Shown here: in pieces, positions 10,991 to 26,344 of the stretch | Position numbering within the stretch: the first letter of the stretch is position 1 | How the letters are laid out: each line of letters starts with the position of its first letter | DNA from: Gymnogyps californianus | Taxonomy: Eukaryota; Chordata; Aves; Accipitriformes; Cathartidae | Direction of reading: 5' to 3' | DNA: 64,000 bases | NCBI RefSeq assembly: GCF_018139145.2 | Contig: NC_059478.1 | Span: 29,449,001-29,513,000, forward strand | Notes under the pieces: generated by a model | What the model saw: only the letters and a program-made list of their open reading frames with translations | Database searches by the model: none | What the model was told of the DNA's origin: nothing | Position numbers and translations under genes: made by a program

Positions 10991-13876
10991 CCTGCCCAAG
11001 CACAAAACTTGTCCCCACTGAGGGACTTTGGGGGGGAAAAAGAAGCAGAGCTCCCCTCCTCCTGCTCAGGCTCAAGACAGGAGGCTCTTGTCTAGTTAAA
11101 TAAATGTTATTTGTATGGCTCACCTTGGTAGCACAGGCAGTGTGATTACTCAAGTGCTGTATCAAAAACATCGCGCAGGTATAGCTGTAAAACGTCCCAC
11201 TCTTTCTTATCCTCCTGCAGCAGCTGTGTCCATAATGATTATTTGCATAAGTCACTCAGATCAGTTGCTATCAATGACTATATGGTGGATTATCACTTAA
11301 TGTTCTTATTTATATAAGGTTTTTACCTCCTTGACGAAGTGAGTATTTTTGGCTAGGTGGAAAACATTTTAGGGTCTAGACATCAGCCAAGTCTCCCATA
11401 AGGAGAGCAGCTGACTTGCTATGACACAACTTCATTTACTAGCCATTTGGAAAGATTTTTATTTCAATACCATATTCATACAGGTAAGAACAGTGGAGCT
11501 AGTTGTTCTAACTTGTATGTTTAGAGTGGAGCATGTTTATTAAGCATTTGCAGGATCACAACATAGATAAGTTGATGTGACTTTTTGGGAGCACAGGAGG
11601 AGGAATAGCTACATCGAGGAAGGAGTTATCACTTTTAGTTACTTTACAAAGAACAGCACTTCATACCTTGGCTGATTTATACCCACACAATACAACAGGA
11701 AGGCTTCCTACCTATAACTGAATGCTCACAAGAAAAAGTTTTTAGCCCCAGGTTTAAGATGTTGCATCCAACAATCTGCTTTCTCTTAAAATTCTCCACT
11801 ACGATACTGCGCTTTTTCTCCCTAAGCAACATGTACACAAACATCTAAAATGAACAGGCTCCAGTAAATGAAAAACTAAAGGACCAATTTCAAAGACATT
11901 GGTCTGAGCTGGGTGCCTAGACCTCATACACCATTAGTGGGAGTTCAGTATTGCATTTGAACAACCTCCTTCTGAAACTTTTTAGATACAAGAGGTTATT
12001 TTGGCACTTTGCCCTTGCAATGCAACCTCCTGACCCACAGGCAGAAGTTTTGCTGAAAAACGGCACTGGGTTACCCTCTTCCACCACAAAGTGTGGCAGC
12101 TGAAGGCTGCTACTATCCAGCAGCTAGAGGTTTTCACACACCTCAGCATGGGGGTGCAAAGCTGTGAGCCCCCAAACTCCATACTACTGCCAGGTTAGCA
12201 GGTTTTGTTTGTTTGTTTTACAGCTACCAGTATTACCAATTTCCTGGGGCAAAGAAATATATCTATCCTAGCTAGATATATTCAATGTCTTAATTTGTAC
12301 TGACAGAAGAATGTGCTGTCAAGCTGCAATCAGAATAATGCATCTCCTCCTGTTCATCAAGGAGTAACTACTGAGAAAATTTTCAAAATAGGCCAACACA
12401 TTTTTTCCTGTACTTTTCATGCATGTCATACAAACATTATGTATCAACTGTGCTGGAAATTGAAATAGTCTTTTAGACATGATGGATTGTTTCTCATTAG
12501 CATATCCTCATGTCAGTAATCAAAATCAATCAACTTAAATCAAATTAATTCTCCATGTGTTCAGTTAAAATGTATACCATATGCTGGCTGAAATGTATAC
12601 CAAAGCAAGACTGTGCTGCTGTAGAAAGCTTCTTTCTGCAGCTACATCTAACAGCAACATTGGGTCAATTTCCATTGAAACATTAAGAAAATCTTTGTAT
12701 AACTATTTTCAACCAGCCTTGTGTAGGTCCAAAGGATCAATTAACTGACTTACTGAAATTGGTCATTACTGATCCATCACAATATGTGCTGTCTCTGTTG
12801 GGCCCAATCAAGGGTTAAAGACAAGGGTTTACTCTCTGATCAAACAGGACCTCTGAGAAATCACAATTCACAAGGCGTATCTGGAGTCTCAGCTTCAGTA
12901 GCATTTGCAAGATTTATATGATGGTATTTAGAGTCATCACTTACTTTACCTAGTTAAACATCTGGCTGCTGTCAAATTTTCAAGGTACGCCGAGCTGGAA
13001 TGCACCTGCTTACAATACCAACTACTTCTTAACATCATTTGTATTACAAGAATATTTAGGACCCTTCATCATGAAGCCACTGCAGAAAGGTAACTCGGGC
13101 TGGCTGAGCAGCACCTCCTTCAGCCGCTGTTGGAGGTGCATCTGGCCAGGAGGATCAGCAGTGAGCACTCACACCCATGGGGCTGCAGGAACCACCACCC
13201 CAATCAGCACTACCGTTGCCTCCTCCCTACTAGACTGTCTACCTTGCGTTCATGGAAGACACTGGGCAGACGGCTCTTTGAAGACCCGCATTTGTTTTTT
13301 ATCCCACAATTGTAGCTGCAGAATCAATATCAAGTGTAAGATTACACAACACCAGTATGCTTGTGCATCCTGAGGGACTAGGTGAGAGCCGAGCCACCCT
13401 GTAGTCCACTCAGTCCTCAGCCTCTCTCCTGCAATTGCTAACAAAACCAGCTGTAGTGGACCGTCTGAAGTTGGCTGGGAAGTGGACATATAGCCCCTTT
13501 TTATATTAAATCCATTTCAGTTATTTTAACAGCCCTGTTCTAACTTGATTTCAAACAGCAGGAAACCTTTGCTTGCCTCTCCACTCCTTACTAGAATTCA
13601 CCATTTGTACTCAAGACGACTTGTTTTTCTCTCAACCGATCACTGTCATATGCCTAACTAAATGTGTCAAGCAAACAGTATTATAAGAGATTCATAAATG
13701 CTAAACCTCTAAGAGGCTTAGGAATGAGAAACATAATCGAGTGTCACTGCCAGAGGCAGAAGAGTTGTTTAGGAATTCTGATAAACACCAATTCAGCAGA
13801 TACTCCTTTTTATGCTAGTTAACCAGAAACAGGCAGCTTCAGGAAACAGAAATGCTTCTCTGCCTCTGTGCTCATT

Positions 13877-13940
13877 CACCATGGGGTAGAGAAATCACCG
13901 TGGGGTAGAGAAATCACCGTGGGGTAGAGAAATCACCATG
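13877..13940 (+). repeat. Three-copy 19-bp tandem repeat
   Basis: Unit CACCRTGGGGTAGAGAAAT is present three times in a row (13877-13933) and followed by a partial CACCATG. The first copy has CACCATG and the next two CACCGTG, so the copies are nearly identical and probably recent. Confidence 0.85.
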
Positions 13941-16900
13941 CCATCTCAGATCAGCAGTTGAAGTGTTTCAGCATCTGGTCCTGAACAGTACAAGCTTCTG
14001 ATCCAAACAGTGATCAGAAATGGATGTTTCTGGAATAGATACAAAACTGCAGTGAAGTACAATTATGTAAAACTTTACCAACAGGGGAAATACCTTCCTA
14101 ACTTACAAGACAATCACCAATAAACCAGCTTTTGGTGGACCTCCTTTTCAATACTGTTTCATGTATAACTGAAACCTCTCCTCCTCCTCCCTTGCCTGTA
14201 TGGCCAAACATGCAGAATCAGACAAATTCCACAGACTCTTTTTATGACATGATGCTCTCAATCTAAAACTTTTTCTTAACCCTATAGGTGTAATTCAAAG
14301 GACCTCACCCCTTACAGGTCCCTCCCTCACCGATAAAACTGTATACTGTGACTACAAGATGCTCTCTGATCATTCTTGGTTGGAAGCCTTAGAAATCCAC
14401 TGTCATCACATACATCAGGCAAGTTCTCTCATATCACACTGGCTGATAAATTTTCAGTCAAATTATCTATCATCACTGCCTGCCTCTCCCTTTCAATGGT
14501 AGCCAAGGAGTTATGGCAAATGGAAGACTGTAAATTGATGGGGTTTGGTTCCCCCTCCCAGAAGGGGCCCGTGGCCAGAGACTGAGCCCTGGGATGGGCT
14601 CACTCTGGTGTTCCCCGCAGCTGGCAGCAGCACCAGCTCCTGGGGCTGCTCTTCTTTGGTATTTTTATTCACAGAACACTGTGCACAGGCTTCAAGAGCA
14701 AGGATCTCTTCCCTTGCACTCTTCTCAGCTTTAAAGCAAAAGTACATTCTGCACTGAGTAGCCAGCTAGACAGCCCCTCTTCATTACTTTCCTATTGAGC
14801 TCCTACTGGCTACCTGCAGGTAAGTCCAGCCTGTATTTAATCTCTAAGTTGGAAGCAATATTTCTTGTTTATTTTCATACTGGCCTTGACTGCAGTATTT
14901 CATGCACAGGTACATGCTATGCCACCAATCTATAAACTGACTTTCCATAGAAATCTGTTGAAAGGTCTTCTTCATAGCATCGGAAAGGCACCTGAGCACA
15001 GCAATACAGATAACCTGATGGAGGCATTCACTTTGCTGTCCTGACCTAGTTAACCAGCAATCACATTACCTTGCTCCTTCAATACCTCTGGGCTCACTTC
15101 AATTCACTTTGGTCTCTCCGAACTTGACGCTATTGTATCTGCTGCTGTAAGATGCTCTCCAAAATAGAGTTTGATTTTACAAAGAGCTGAACATCTTCAA
15201 CTCCTATTTCACAAGTGGAAACATACCTTCGGTCAAAACACATCTAGACTCAATGATCACTGCAGCACTATTAATTAACAATTAGTTGCAGGCTTCCAGT
15301 GAACTGCCTGAATGGAGGTAGGATAAAGTAGTCAACAAGTATATCAGTTATCTGTCAACTTTGAACTGCCATATTTGTTAAAGCCAAAACATGCATACAC
15401 ATAAAAGCGGTCTGCACTGATAAGCTAAGAGCAAATGACTTCCCTGTGGAAACCACAAGGAAAACATCCCTTCCCTTTAGTCACTTTTTGCAGTCTTCTC
15501 ACTACACCTATAGGAATTTTCAATAGCACCATCAAATCAATACAGATATGCAATCTGCATGCATTTAACTTCAAAAAACAGTATTACTAACTGCTTTCTA
15601 AAAGGTAAGTGTTTCATGTTATCAAAATAATTCTTAAGACGTATTGACTTTCGTGACTCCTTGCTACTTTCAAAATTCAGTTCTCTCCCATAGACAATCA
15701 AGAAAAATCTCTAAATAGGTTCACAGTCTTCTGTTCATTAAAAAACCCATACTTTGAAGGAGGAATTCTGCAAAAGTAGAGCTGGAAAACTGAATTATAT
15801 TACAAGCTGAAAAAGCAGAAAGCATGCTGCCATTCATTTTAGTCACTTCCAAGCAATTTCGTTTGAATCTGCTGAAGGCAAATTTCAGTGTAAAGTATGA
15901 AAGCTCAAGATCATCTAGTTACTAAGATGAATGCCTGTTAAATCTTCAGTTGGGACTATTGCCTTCATTTATAAAAACACAATTTCTGCTCCAACAACAG
16001 AATTAGCATAAGTGCCCTTACAGTCTTGCTCACAGGATCTGCCAGCTATATCTTCTTTCTTATTTCAATCTGAGATTGACGTCAGCAGCATTCACAACCT
16101 TTTGAGAACTCATTCTCCAGTTTCTACTTAATTTGATGTCTCAGAACATTTATATAACTCACAAAATTTGGTGTTTGAAGCTTCAGGACACAAAGATGGA
16201 AAGAAATCCAAAGGGAAAAAAAGATTGCGTTTAATATAGTAAAATAATAGTAAAGAAAAAGAGCCAGAGAAAATATAGTCAGGTGCTATTTTTGGCAAGG
16301 GTTGTGCGGTAAAAGAAGCGCAGTTTTCTCTTTCATTGCTCAATAAAACAAAGAAACACAATTTTCTGTTCCATTCATTACTCATAGTGAATGAAGAGGT
16401 CAGTCATAAAAGCAATGTTAAATGTATAGGATTTTGCAGCAACCTGCAAGAGCTGAGCGATACTTTGGGACCACCAAAGCAAAGAACCAAAGCATCAAGC
16501 CTCCCAACAGAGAACACTTCTTTACACAGAATGCACATAGCTGACTCTAGGAGAAAGCTCTTCTAGAGTCATAAGTCCCTGCTGGAAACAGCTCCAAATT
16601 GCAAGTCTGAATTCAAAGTGCAATCTGTGCTGTGCAGAAGTGCAAAACTTGAGCTCATTTCTGAGGAGTAGGAAGTAGAATGTAATCACCGACGCCAATA
16701 CAGTTTTCATTCCTGCAAACCCCTGTCCCCTCCTCTGCAGATATACAGGCGCTCTGCATCCTCTGGATGAAGGGAAGACCAGGCAGATGGGGAGATGCAT
16801 TCCTGATCGCACCTCACAGGGAGACAATCTACTGCAATGCTTCCATGCTCTCAGGTGGTGGTCTCTAGTTCCAAACCTGGGTCTGTGCAAGTCCACCTCT

Positions 16901-17411
16901 GGTAAAAAACAAGCTATCCCTCCTTTTCTGAAAAGAGAACACCAGTTATATGAATCCCTCAAGCCTTGACACACTGCCAAATTAACACTCTTATTGTTAT
17001 TAATCAAGAATTTAATAGATGAGATCTTAGAATTAACATGTCTTGGGAATCTTTTCATTTAAAAAATGGAGATCCAATGAGTCATGACTGAAAAAGTCAC
17101 TCAGCATCTCCCTTTGAGAGACTATTTTGAACAAATACTTTATTGAGCAGACGGATTTTAGCAGAACACACACGACTCACCTGTGGCATGAGGGCAATTA
17201 AATCTTTATCAATTTTTTTTTTATATCCATAAAATAAGTAGACAAATTAGAAGTGAAAAATCTCCTGCTTTTCATATTTCCTAGTAACAGTCCCAGAGTA
17301 GTTAGCAAATGTGATAGCCTGGATTTATTCTCACCTTCCTTCACAAAAAATATATTAAAAAAAGAAATCAATGCTGCAATGCTTCTCGGACATGTAGACT
17401 ATACTTTAGGA

Positions 17412-17431
17412 AGGAAAAAAAAAAAAAAAAA
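17412..17431 (+). repeat. Poly(A) tract
   Basis: A run of about 17-18 A within GGAAGGA(A)n GAGGGCC. Similar intronic A runs occur at 2147-2159, 20,871-20,885, 24,385-24,401 and 29,958-29,971. None has an attached recognisable SINE or LINE body. Confidence 0.7.
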
Positions 17432-20400
17432 GAGGGCCACATTGCATGGATTCTGACATTATAATCAACAAAACAAATACCACCTCTTCTCCGCCTTTGT
17501 ATTAGGTGATAAAAAGTGGTTTGTTTGTTTGTTTTTTTTTTTAAAAAAGCCTGGTTTTTTTAATCATCAAACTGACTGCACTGACTTTTTTGCAGTTGTA
17601 GGGTAACATAATATTATATGTTTGGAGGGCACATTCTCAGGCTGCCATTCCAGGAACTTTAAAACTCTGAAGATCCCAGCTGGAGTAAAAGGGACACATA
17701 GGTTTGATACTTTCAGTACCAGACAGAAAAAACATCTTGTACGCAGTTAGTGGAAAATAAAGCTATTTGTTTCCTTCTGTTTAAGCACTTGGATTTTGTA
17801 AACGGTATGGCAGGTGACTACCTCGCCATCACTTAGCAACATCAGGTTTTGACATGCAACTGGAGCTACTGTGCTTCCCGGTCTCCCAGCCATGTGGAGA
17901 GGATTTCCACAGCCCGCGCTGCAGATGGGAGAACTGCCACATGACTTCGAGCCAACAACGCGGTGATGTAAAGATGCTGTTGTGTCTAAGTTACAGCCAG
18001 ATTCTGCAAGTACCACTGATTCGGGTGAAATTTCCTGTTAAAACAGTAAATATCTGGAAGACCAAGACCATTTCCAGATTTAAGTGAAAGATCACAGTTT
18101 TGCCATGACAATGGTGTGGATGATTTTTGCTGAATTTGTTCTCTTTAGATTTCTTGGAGTCTCTTGATAGAATAAGTAGCTCCTATGCATATTTACATCA
18201 GAATTTTAGCAGGAAATCTGAAATAATTTCAAACATGTTGAAGACTTCAGAATGATAGCCACAGTTTTGAACATGCTACTGTGGAGCGGGGCTTATGCAA
18301 CTCAGAACAGTAGCAAGTACATCACGGGGGCAGAACTTTATGCAGATTCTTCCCTTGGAAGAGTTCGTTTTTCCCTAAATAAATCATTAACCAGCACAAG
18401 TGAAAGAGAATGATTAAGTTTACACTTCCAACCCCCAAAGACTCAGGGAGGACAAAGCAGTTCTCACAAATTTACCTCATTTGATATCTTTGCAGTAGTG
18501 ACTTTTCCTGCATGCTATTTTCAAGACAAAGGGCATTCTTATAAAAGAGGAGATCCATTTTAGCTAGGGTAAGGAGCCTTAAACAGGTATGGATTTTCAG
18601 TTGTCGCATAATTATAGCACAACAGTTGGAATGAGCATCAGTATAGAAATATTGTTCATCTGGAGCCCTGAGTTTCTATAATCAGCCAACCCATTCAAGT
18701 CCCTTCTGTGCTTTACACCATGTCTCACACTTCGGAAAGCAACCTAGGAAGGGGTTTTGGTGAGGAAGGGTGTATAAAAACTGGCTGAAGAGCTTTGCCA
18801 AATGCATACCTTCTTCATCTCAGGAAGCGCTAAGCCCAGACACCAACCACCTTGCAGGAAGGCTGGAATCCACGCGGTGTTCGTGCAGACTGACACTTCT
18901 GCCGCAGCAGTTCCATCCCTGCAGAACCTAGCCCTCCTGGGCTTGCCGCTCGGCGCCACTCCTTGCTGCTTGCAAGCCAGCGTTTATGAGCACTGCTTCT
19001 TTGGTGTTGCTTTCCACTGTAATTAATGTAATCATTAAGGGCACTGGGGTTTTTTTTGTTTTTCATTTCATGGTCCTGCTTTGGTTCTACTCTAGTTTTG
19101 TGCCAGTTTTCACTCCACTCACTTGCTGGCTTTAGGGCCTGTCAGCACTGCACAGTGGAGTTTTCTACACAGACCCTCACTTACCAGAGACAGCGCTAGC
19201 TCCAGAAGTGGAGATGGCACAGCTGTGTCAGCATGAAGCTGTGCTTAAGCTAAATCAGGCTTGCTGCAAGCCCCCTGCCATGCTGCGCTAAGCACAACCT
19301 TCTTGCTTTCAGACAACACATCTCCCCTCAGTGTTTTACGATACTGCTGAGCAGGTGGATGCACCAGGCCAGGTTACTGCAGCATTAGACCCTACGTGTG
19401 ATGTAAGCCTGTCGTGCAGATCCTCCAAGTTTAGACCAATGTAAGAGATTAGAATCACATCTTAAAGACCCTCCTTGTTTTTCTGGTAACTGTTAGCACT
19501 GTGTCTTTGGGATTGGAGATGGGAGAAAAACCACTGTAAATCCAAATGCTCAATGGCATTTCAACTTCTATACCTTAAATTGTCACTTAAGTGTCTCTCT
19601 CTAAAGGCTGCACACAGCCAAAACTTGCTCTCTGGCAATCATAAACATGTTTCCGCAGTCCTTCAAGCAGCTATTTCTGAAATAGCACAACATTCCCAAC
19701 AATGTGCGACACAAGCTTTCAGCCTTGGGCACCTTAGAAATAACATGGGAATAAACCAGGCACAAGGCAGGACTGAAGCTAGCACTTTGTGTTCATCCCA
19801 TTAGGAACTGGAATAAACCCTGCCATGCTGCGTTGCAGCAGAGAGGCAATGTGTAGTAGTTAGAGTAAGAAAAAGGAAATTTAATCATCCCTTCTGACCC
19901 CTGACTAGCTCTTTTCTTGCTTCCCAATACTCTGTTGCCTTCCATTTAGTCAGCTATGCCTCTACAAAAGGAGCAAAGAGCAAGTTTAAAAGACTTCCAG
20001 CTGAAGAAGTTTGTATTTTACAACAATACTGAACAAATAAAAGTGTTTACACCTGCTGATAGTGGAGACAGCTCCTGAGAGGGTTGATTCTGTCCACCTG
20101 TACTGTCCACCAAGTTGTCAAGACATTACATGACTACACAGCCCAAATCACACTTAGCCTCAGTTAACCTCTGCGGGGCTGTCACCATTATCATAACTGA
20201 AGTTGATAACAACAACAGAAGTTAACTGTACACACATATACATGAACATGGTGAGGTCTGATTTTCTTCACAGTTTTGGTAGTTCTACAGCAAGGGCTGA
20301 GAGAGGGTAAGAGAAGCATAAAGGTTAAGGTCCATCATTCCACTCTTATACAAGACAGACTTTGAAAATGCATTCCTTAATTAGCCTTGCTTGGCTGTAA

Positions 20401-23400
20401 ATTTCCAGTGTTGTTATTCCATGTAATCAATTGATGCACCAGCATGCTATATTCTAGTCAGAATATTTCTTCTTTAAAAAGGAAACAAGTAAATTGACTT
20501 CCTCTCTTTCCCCCAGCTCTTCTTGTTCACTCTTATGCACAACTCCATTATTTCAAATTCTTTTATGACCGTATTCTGCGAAAACTATCCTTACAGTTAA
20601 TGCAAAAGTGTTTACAAAGGTGCTGATTTCACCAAGAGCAAGCCAGGGTGCATAACACAGAGCCAAGAGAAAACTATAGGAAAAGTGGTATAGCCTTACA
20701 GAAACGTGTACAGCATGAGGCTAAAATGCACAGCAAGGAAGCAATTTAGCATGTGGTGGTAATTCCAATGGGAATGCATTTTTTAGCTTTTCTATAACGT
20801 AGGACAGTTTTAGAGTTTAAAAAAAAAATCCAAAACACATTTGATGGGAGTTATTTCTCTTTCTTCCCTCAAAAAAAAAAAAAAAGAGGCCTGCAGTCCT
20901 TGGTAAAGGACTTTCCATGGACTTATCAAAGCTGACTCACGCCAGTCTACCACAATTTGGCACTCTGAGCACTTGCTTCCTTTCAGAATTGGGAAGGGCT
21001 CAGTGCCCGCTGGCAGTCAGCCAAGCGGGATGCAGTTACCATGGCACTCGAACACTTGGTAACTTCAGAACTGCCACAGCGTTATCACCAACGTAGGGAC
21101 CAAAGGAGAGGAAGCAGCAGGTGGATCTTTGAATAAGCACATGCAAGAGCAAAAACAGCATTAGGGTGAATATCCCGCCTAGTAAACATCCTATGCACAG
21201 ATCCCCTGTATGTTCTATTTTATCACTCTGGCTACAAGAAAAGCAGAGAGGCAGTAGCACCTTATAGACATCAGTAGCATATGTACATACATGTATCTAC
21301 ACACACTGCTCTCTCTCCGTGACTTTACCCTCTAGCACTGGTACAGATGTCTCTATCAGTTTGTGAGAGTGACTAGCCAGCCAGAATCTGGCTGAGAAAA
21401 TACCGTCATTGAGCATTCTTTAAGTAATACACAAAGTTTAATCACACGAGTCGTACACCATATGAAGTTATTTCAGTTAATAAAGCACAGCAGCTCACAA
21501 CATAGTGCATTTATCTGCTCCACTTACGCCTGCTCCTCCCAAGTTTCAAACACTTGCCACCTCCTGTTTCAGTTTCTAACATAAATTAGTAGCAAAGCAG
21601 TGAGCATCTGATACATGATTAGCAAAGAAATGGATGTGAAGCAGAATTAGCAAAACTAGAGGACTTTTCAAACAAGATGAAAGAGCACAACAGAAGCACA
21701 GGATGCCGTGTGTGAGATAGGTAAAACACTTGGGACCAGCAGCTCCATTTGGAAGGAGGAACATCTTAGCAACACAGCAAAGCCTAGACTGTGGCAGGAG
21801 CAGAGAAGGATACACTAGGATGCCTAGGATACACTTTCAGGCTGCAGTGGCCCCTGACTATAAAATGCAAGGTGCTAAGCTGCTATTGAAAGATGTATCT
21901 ATCCCAAAACAGGATTTATATGTTTCCCACTTTGCCACTCATTAATACTTGCTGGACAGCCAGAACGGCTCACCAGAAATCTAGGTTGAGATCAGTGTCT
22001 CCCGGTAAACGTTACGTTGTTCTGCAGATGGGAGAATGTAACCAGCAAGCCATAGGCCTCCCAGTCCTCCACACTGCAGGAGCATGCTGCATTTTTGTCC
22101 AATTTCTGGTGCTTCTCACCATGTTTCCTTCTGTCAGCACCATACACCTCCGCAGAGTCCAACGCCGCTGCCCTCCAACACAAGTACACACGGCAGTCAG
22201 GTGGATCTCTGAGTACGCTGTGGTTACACTGCAGCTTCAGCACAATTTAACTACAATAACCAGGTAAGAGGTCCTTTTTTCCAGGGGACCTGGTTATTAA
22301 AAGAAAAAAAACCAAACCACAGATGATTTTATGTTGTGGGTAGGGAATAATGTCACCATTCCGCCTGTGCTGGAAGGATCATCACTCATTCGCCTCTCTA
22401 ACAAATCAAAAGGTGCTTCAGGGATACTCATAGGACCTTCCCTCCACATGACTGAAAATAGCCTTGCTAACAGAAATACAGAAAATCAGTGCTCAACATC
22501 TGGAAGCTTAGTTCACGCTGTTTAATGAATCAGGATGATGTTAAATAGCTAGAAAACAGAAAATAAATTACAAAGTACCCACTGCTAAACTCCTGGGTAC
22601 TCCAGCTGTGCTACAGGGTACAATTTCTCACATTTGAAAACCAGTTTTTGTGGTCTCAGGTTCCTGTTGTATCTCTAAAATCAGCCATTCAGCCTACTCA
22701 TAAGCGTTGCATAAACATGACACTGCAGTAGACAACACAATGCATGGAAGTTATAAATGTGAATAAGCTCAAATAGTTATATTTTCTCATTTGACCAAAA
22801 ACTTATGACGCAGTTTAAATATGTGCTCACTTGAGACAAATACGATAAGAAATCATAAATTCCACCCACTGTATTATCTCGTAACTGACCACAGTGTAAC
22901 CAAGCCTATTTAAATACAGAATATACCTAGTCATTATGCAGAAGATAACATTGTGAAAGAAAATCATAGAAAGAGTGATTCTGATAAGAAAAGGACAACA
23001 GGAAAACGTTTTGAGGCACATGAGTCCAAGACCTGATGTAAAATGATTACAAAATATCTATTCTGAATTTCTGCTGTAAAAAGCAATAAATGCAAAATGT
23101 CAGGAGGCCAGCAACCCATTTGTCTTTTCAAAGCTTAACTGCCTCACTACATCAACCGAAGAATTTCCCCTGCAATTTCCCACGTACAGCTTTTCCTCTG
23201 CTGGACAACCAGTTAACATCAGCCTATTTCCTCTAGAAAAGGCCCAAACCTTTCAACTATCAGCGGCTTTTAATTAACTAACACAAATACACTCAACCCT
23301 GCTCCTGGATACAGCCTGGTACCTCTGAATGCAATATTGTAACTTTTTTCATTTTACTGAAATGCACAAAACAAGTGCAAATGCTCCATATACCTAGTAA

Positions 23401-25784
23401 CTCTGAAAAGATGTAGCACAAAAAGAGATACTACACCTTGCAGTGAGAGTAAATCCAATATAGTAAGCAGGAATAACTCCAGCGGTAACAGAGCTCAGAC
23501 TGAAGTTGAATTTGACCTTCATGGTAATGTAGAGTTATAATGAGATAACAATGGGATTGAAGTGATTAACTATAAACAGAAATAAACCTTCCATGTCAAC
23601 CGTTTAACTGCAAACACAGGAATGCCCTGCTCAGCAAGCTTAGGCTGTTAAATAAATTCAATAGCGAGTGGGATAAAAATAAAAACCTGGGTGGTTAGTT
23701 AAGTTTTTATTTCTCTCCCTTGTATCACTCTTGCAACTCTAATCTTAAAGACCATTCAGAGTGGCATGAGCACCAAGTTCTTCCCAAAGCAGGAGTATTA
23801 TTACTTGAGATATAACCAAGACCTTGGAACTGAATCACAGACACTGTTACTGTAACTCTTCAGTCAAATATTCTGCATTGTGGTTTAACATCAGAAGTAA
23901 TGCTTTACGTCCACTCACCCCCGATGACTTTCATTCCTGCAACCCAGTTAGTCCTCAACACTGCAAATAAGATGTAATCCTTGCCTCTCTTACAAGGACC
24001 AACCTGTTCTTTTCACTATCATGACTTTGTCCATTTTAGTTCTTAGTCTAAACAGCAAATCAGAGGATTTCACAACAGCTGTGAATCTACTGAGCAGAAT
24101 GAGGCCCATTAGATCGTTAGAGACATCCATTGCTATTGCATCTATATATTAAATTAGAGAACTCCTATTATCTCTTTTTTTAGAAACAAGTTTTGTGCAA
24201 GCATTCAAGTTTAAAGTCAGTGCTTATAAGGAACTTAGCAAAAACATGATGGGAATGGGATGCTAGGGGAATAGATGATTCTCTCATCTGAAATGCATAA
24301 TTAGCTTTTGGTTAAGTGTGCAATTAACATTAAAATTTACAATCAAGTATGACAGTGTTCTAATTTTACCTCCTTTAAATGAAGGAAAAAAAAAAAAAAA
24401 AGAACTTTGTTACCAGTGTTACTTCTTTGAATCCCTTCCCCATAGGGGAAGGCAAGCTGCACAGTAACATCCTGTCATCCAGGCAACAACTGATACAAAA
24501 AGCTTTTAAAAACACTGCATATTTGCCTTCTGGATGGCTAGGCAGCTTGCGTTTTATTTTGGTTTACACTTTTTTTGTTTTGTAATGGTAACTGCCACTC
24601 AACATAATTAGCAGTTGTCATATTTCTGTTTGTAAAGATCCTTCCCACAAACACAGAGCGATGTTGCTTTGCACCCTCTTCCCAGCTATGCCCAAAAGCT
24701 GTAACACGTGTTTCAGACATCCACTACAGCTAATCTCAGAATCCTACAGGTTTCAGCAGTTAAGCCATGGAAACATTTTTGTTAATGGGAAAGAAAAAGC
24801 TATCCACATCCTAGCAGTTTAAATCCGATAAGCAGCACCTTAAAAGAAAATTCATACTGCAGTCTAAATATGCTGTCTCCATCTGAACATCACATCCTTT
24901 TTGCCTTTTAACCTGAAGTTAAATTTAACCTCTATTTGCCTTTAAAAAAGGGGGTTGAAAGTAGTTTCAACTGTAACATTAGCTGCCAAACCCTGTATTT
25001 AGTTATGTTTATTATTAATCATGTTATGTGTAGTATGTGCAACAGAAAATGAGACTCCATTGTGTAGGGTGCTGTACAAAAGTATAATGGAAGTGTAATG
25101 AAATTCCTCACACAAAGCACATATGTGGTGTGCAAAGTGTTGTGGTGTGCAAGCGTTTTGGGCTAAACACTGTCAATGATTTTCCATCAGTAAATTTGTG
25201 TTACTATCCAGAGAGCTCATGGAATTAACCTAGACTGGGCCAGCATGAAGGACCAGAGTTTGCCCCTCAGCAGTTAACCTCAATGCTACATTGCTCAAGA
25301 GTTCTGCTGTTGTTACTATTTACCACCATTATTACTTACCACCAACAGACACACAAACGCACAGAAGAAGGAAAAAAAAGAAATCTCACATTGCTCTCAC
25401 CTAAAACCCAAATCACTTTTATTCATTCACCCTGCTTCCATCTGGATCTGGACAAAGTGGCCTTCTCTAGCTGCTAGGCAACCTGAACGCTTCATTGAGT
25501 ATTAACTGTATGCATTTGCTAAGAATATAGTAATGTTACCTTTGAGATTTATTTATAATAAAAAAACATACCTAGATGAAAATATAATAGCTTTCCTTCA
25601 GTAATCAGTAATTAGCAACTCTGGGAATACGAAACTGTTGGTCAAGATGGAAATAATCCACACATACACCCCAAATGCAGAGAGATACTATAAATCAGCT
25701 CCTTACAAATATATCATTAGGGAGATGCTTTATATGAAAGTATTATTACAGATGGCAGTGGCATAAAAAAATTCTAATCCAAGA

Positions 25785-25841
25785 CTTACATTTATGTAGA
25801 TATTAGAATATCTACATAATATATAAATATATTTATGTAAG
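25785..25841. repeat. AT-rich perfect hairpin/cruciform
   Basis: Arms TTATGTAGATATT (25,792-25,804) and AATATCTACATAA (25,807-25,819) are exact reverse complements separated by only AG. Outer ACTTACAT (from 25,785) and ATGTAAGT (from about 25,834) add a second, separated inverted pair. This is DNA with cruciform potential in RAB3B intron 2. No gene is associated. Confidence 0.75.
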
Positions 25842-26344
25842 TAATGTTTTAAACTAGAAATGTTTAAATTACCAAACCTCATCCAACTACAAAATGAACT
25901 TTCTCAGTAAAGGTTATTTATTCTATTTACATAAAGCCACCATTCCTAGACAAGACAGAAAAGACTTGAAATTAAAACACAGTCAACTGATCTTAGAGTT
26001 CTTTAAAGAAAAAAAACCCCAAAACTACAAAACATTATTTCACATAACCCCTCTCTGGACCATTTTACTGTTTTGTTCTCTAGCAGCAGAGCTATCCTTC
26101 TACCTTAAAAACACCATGAATATCTTTGCTATGTCCCATTCCTCTCAAACTCAAGAGATACTCCTTTCAAGTCTTTTCAAAGCAGATCATTTCCCAGACT
26201 GGTAGGTCACTAGCACAACTGATAGGACTCTTATTAAAATATCAATTTGGATAATTGAGGTGTTAATGTCAACAAAGCAAGAGGCCCACTAATGACATCA
26301 AAATTAAACAGAGCAGCAGTCTTTTGTGATCATTTGATCATTAC

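Noticed and set aside
16522..17058. 178-codon minus-strand open frame in RAB3B intron 2
   Set aside because: No recognisable domain, no credible splice or promoter context; consistent with chance in a long intron.
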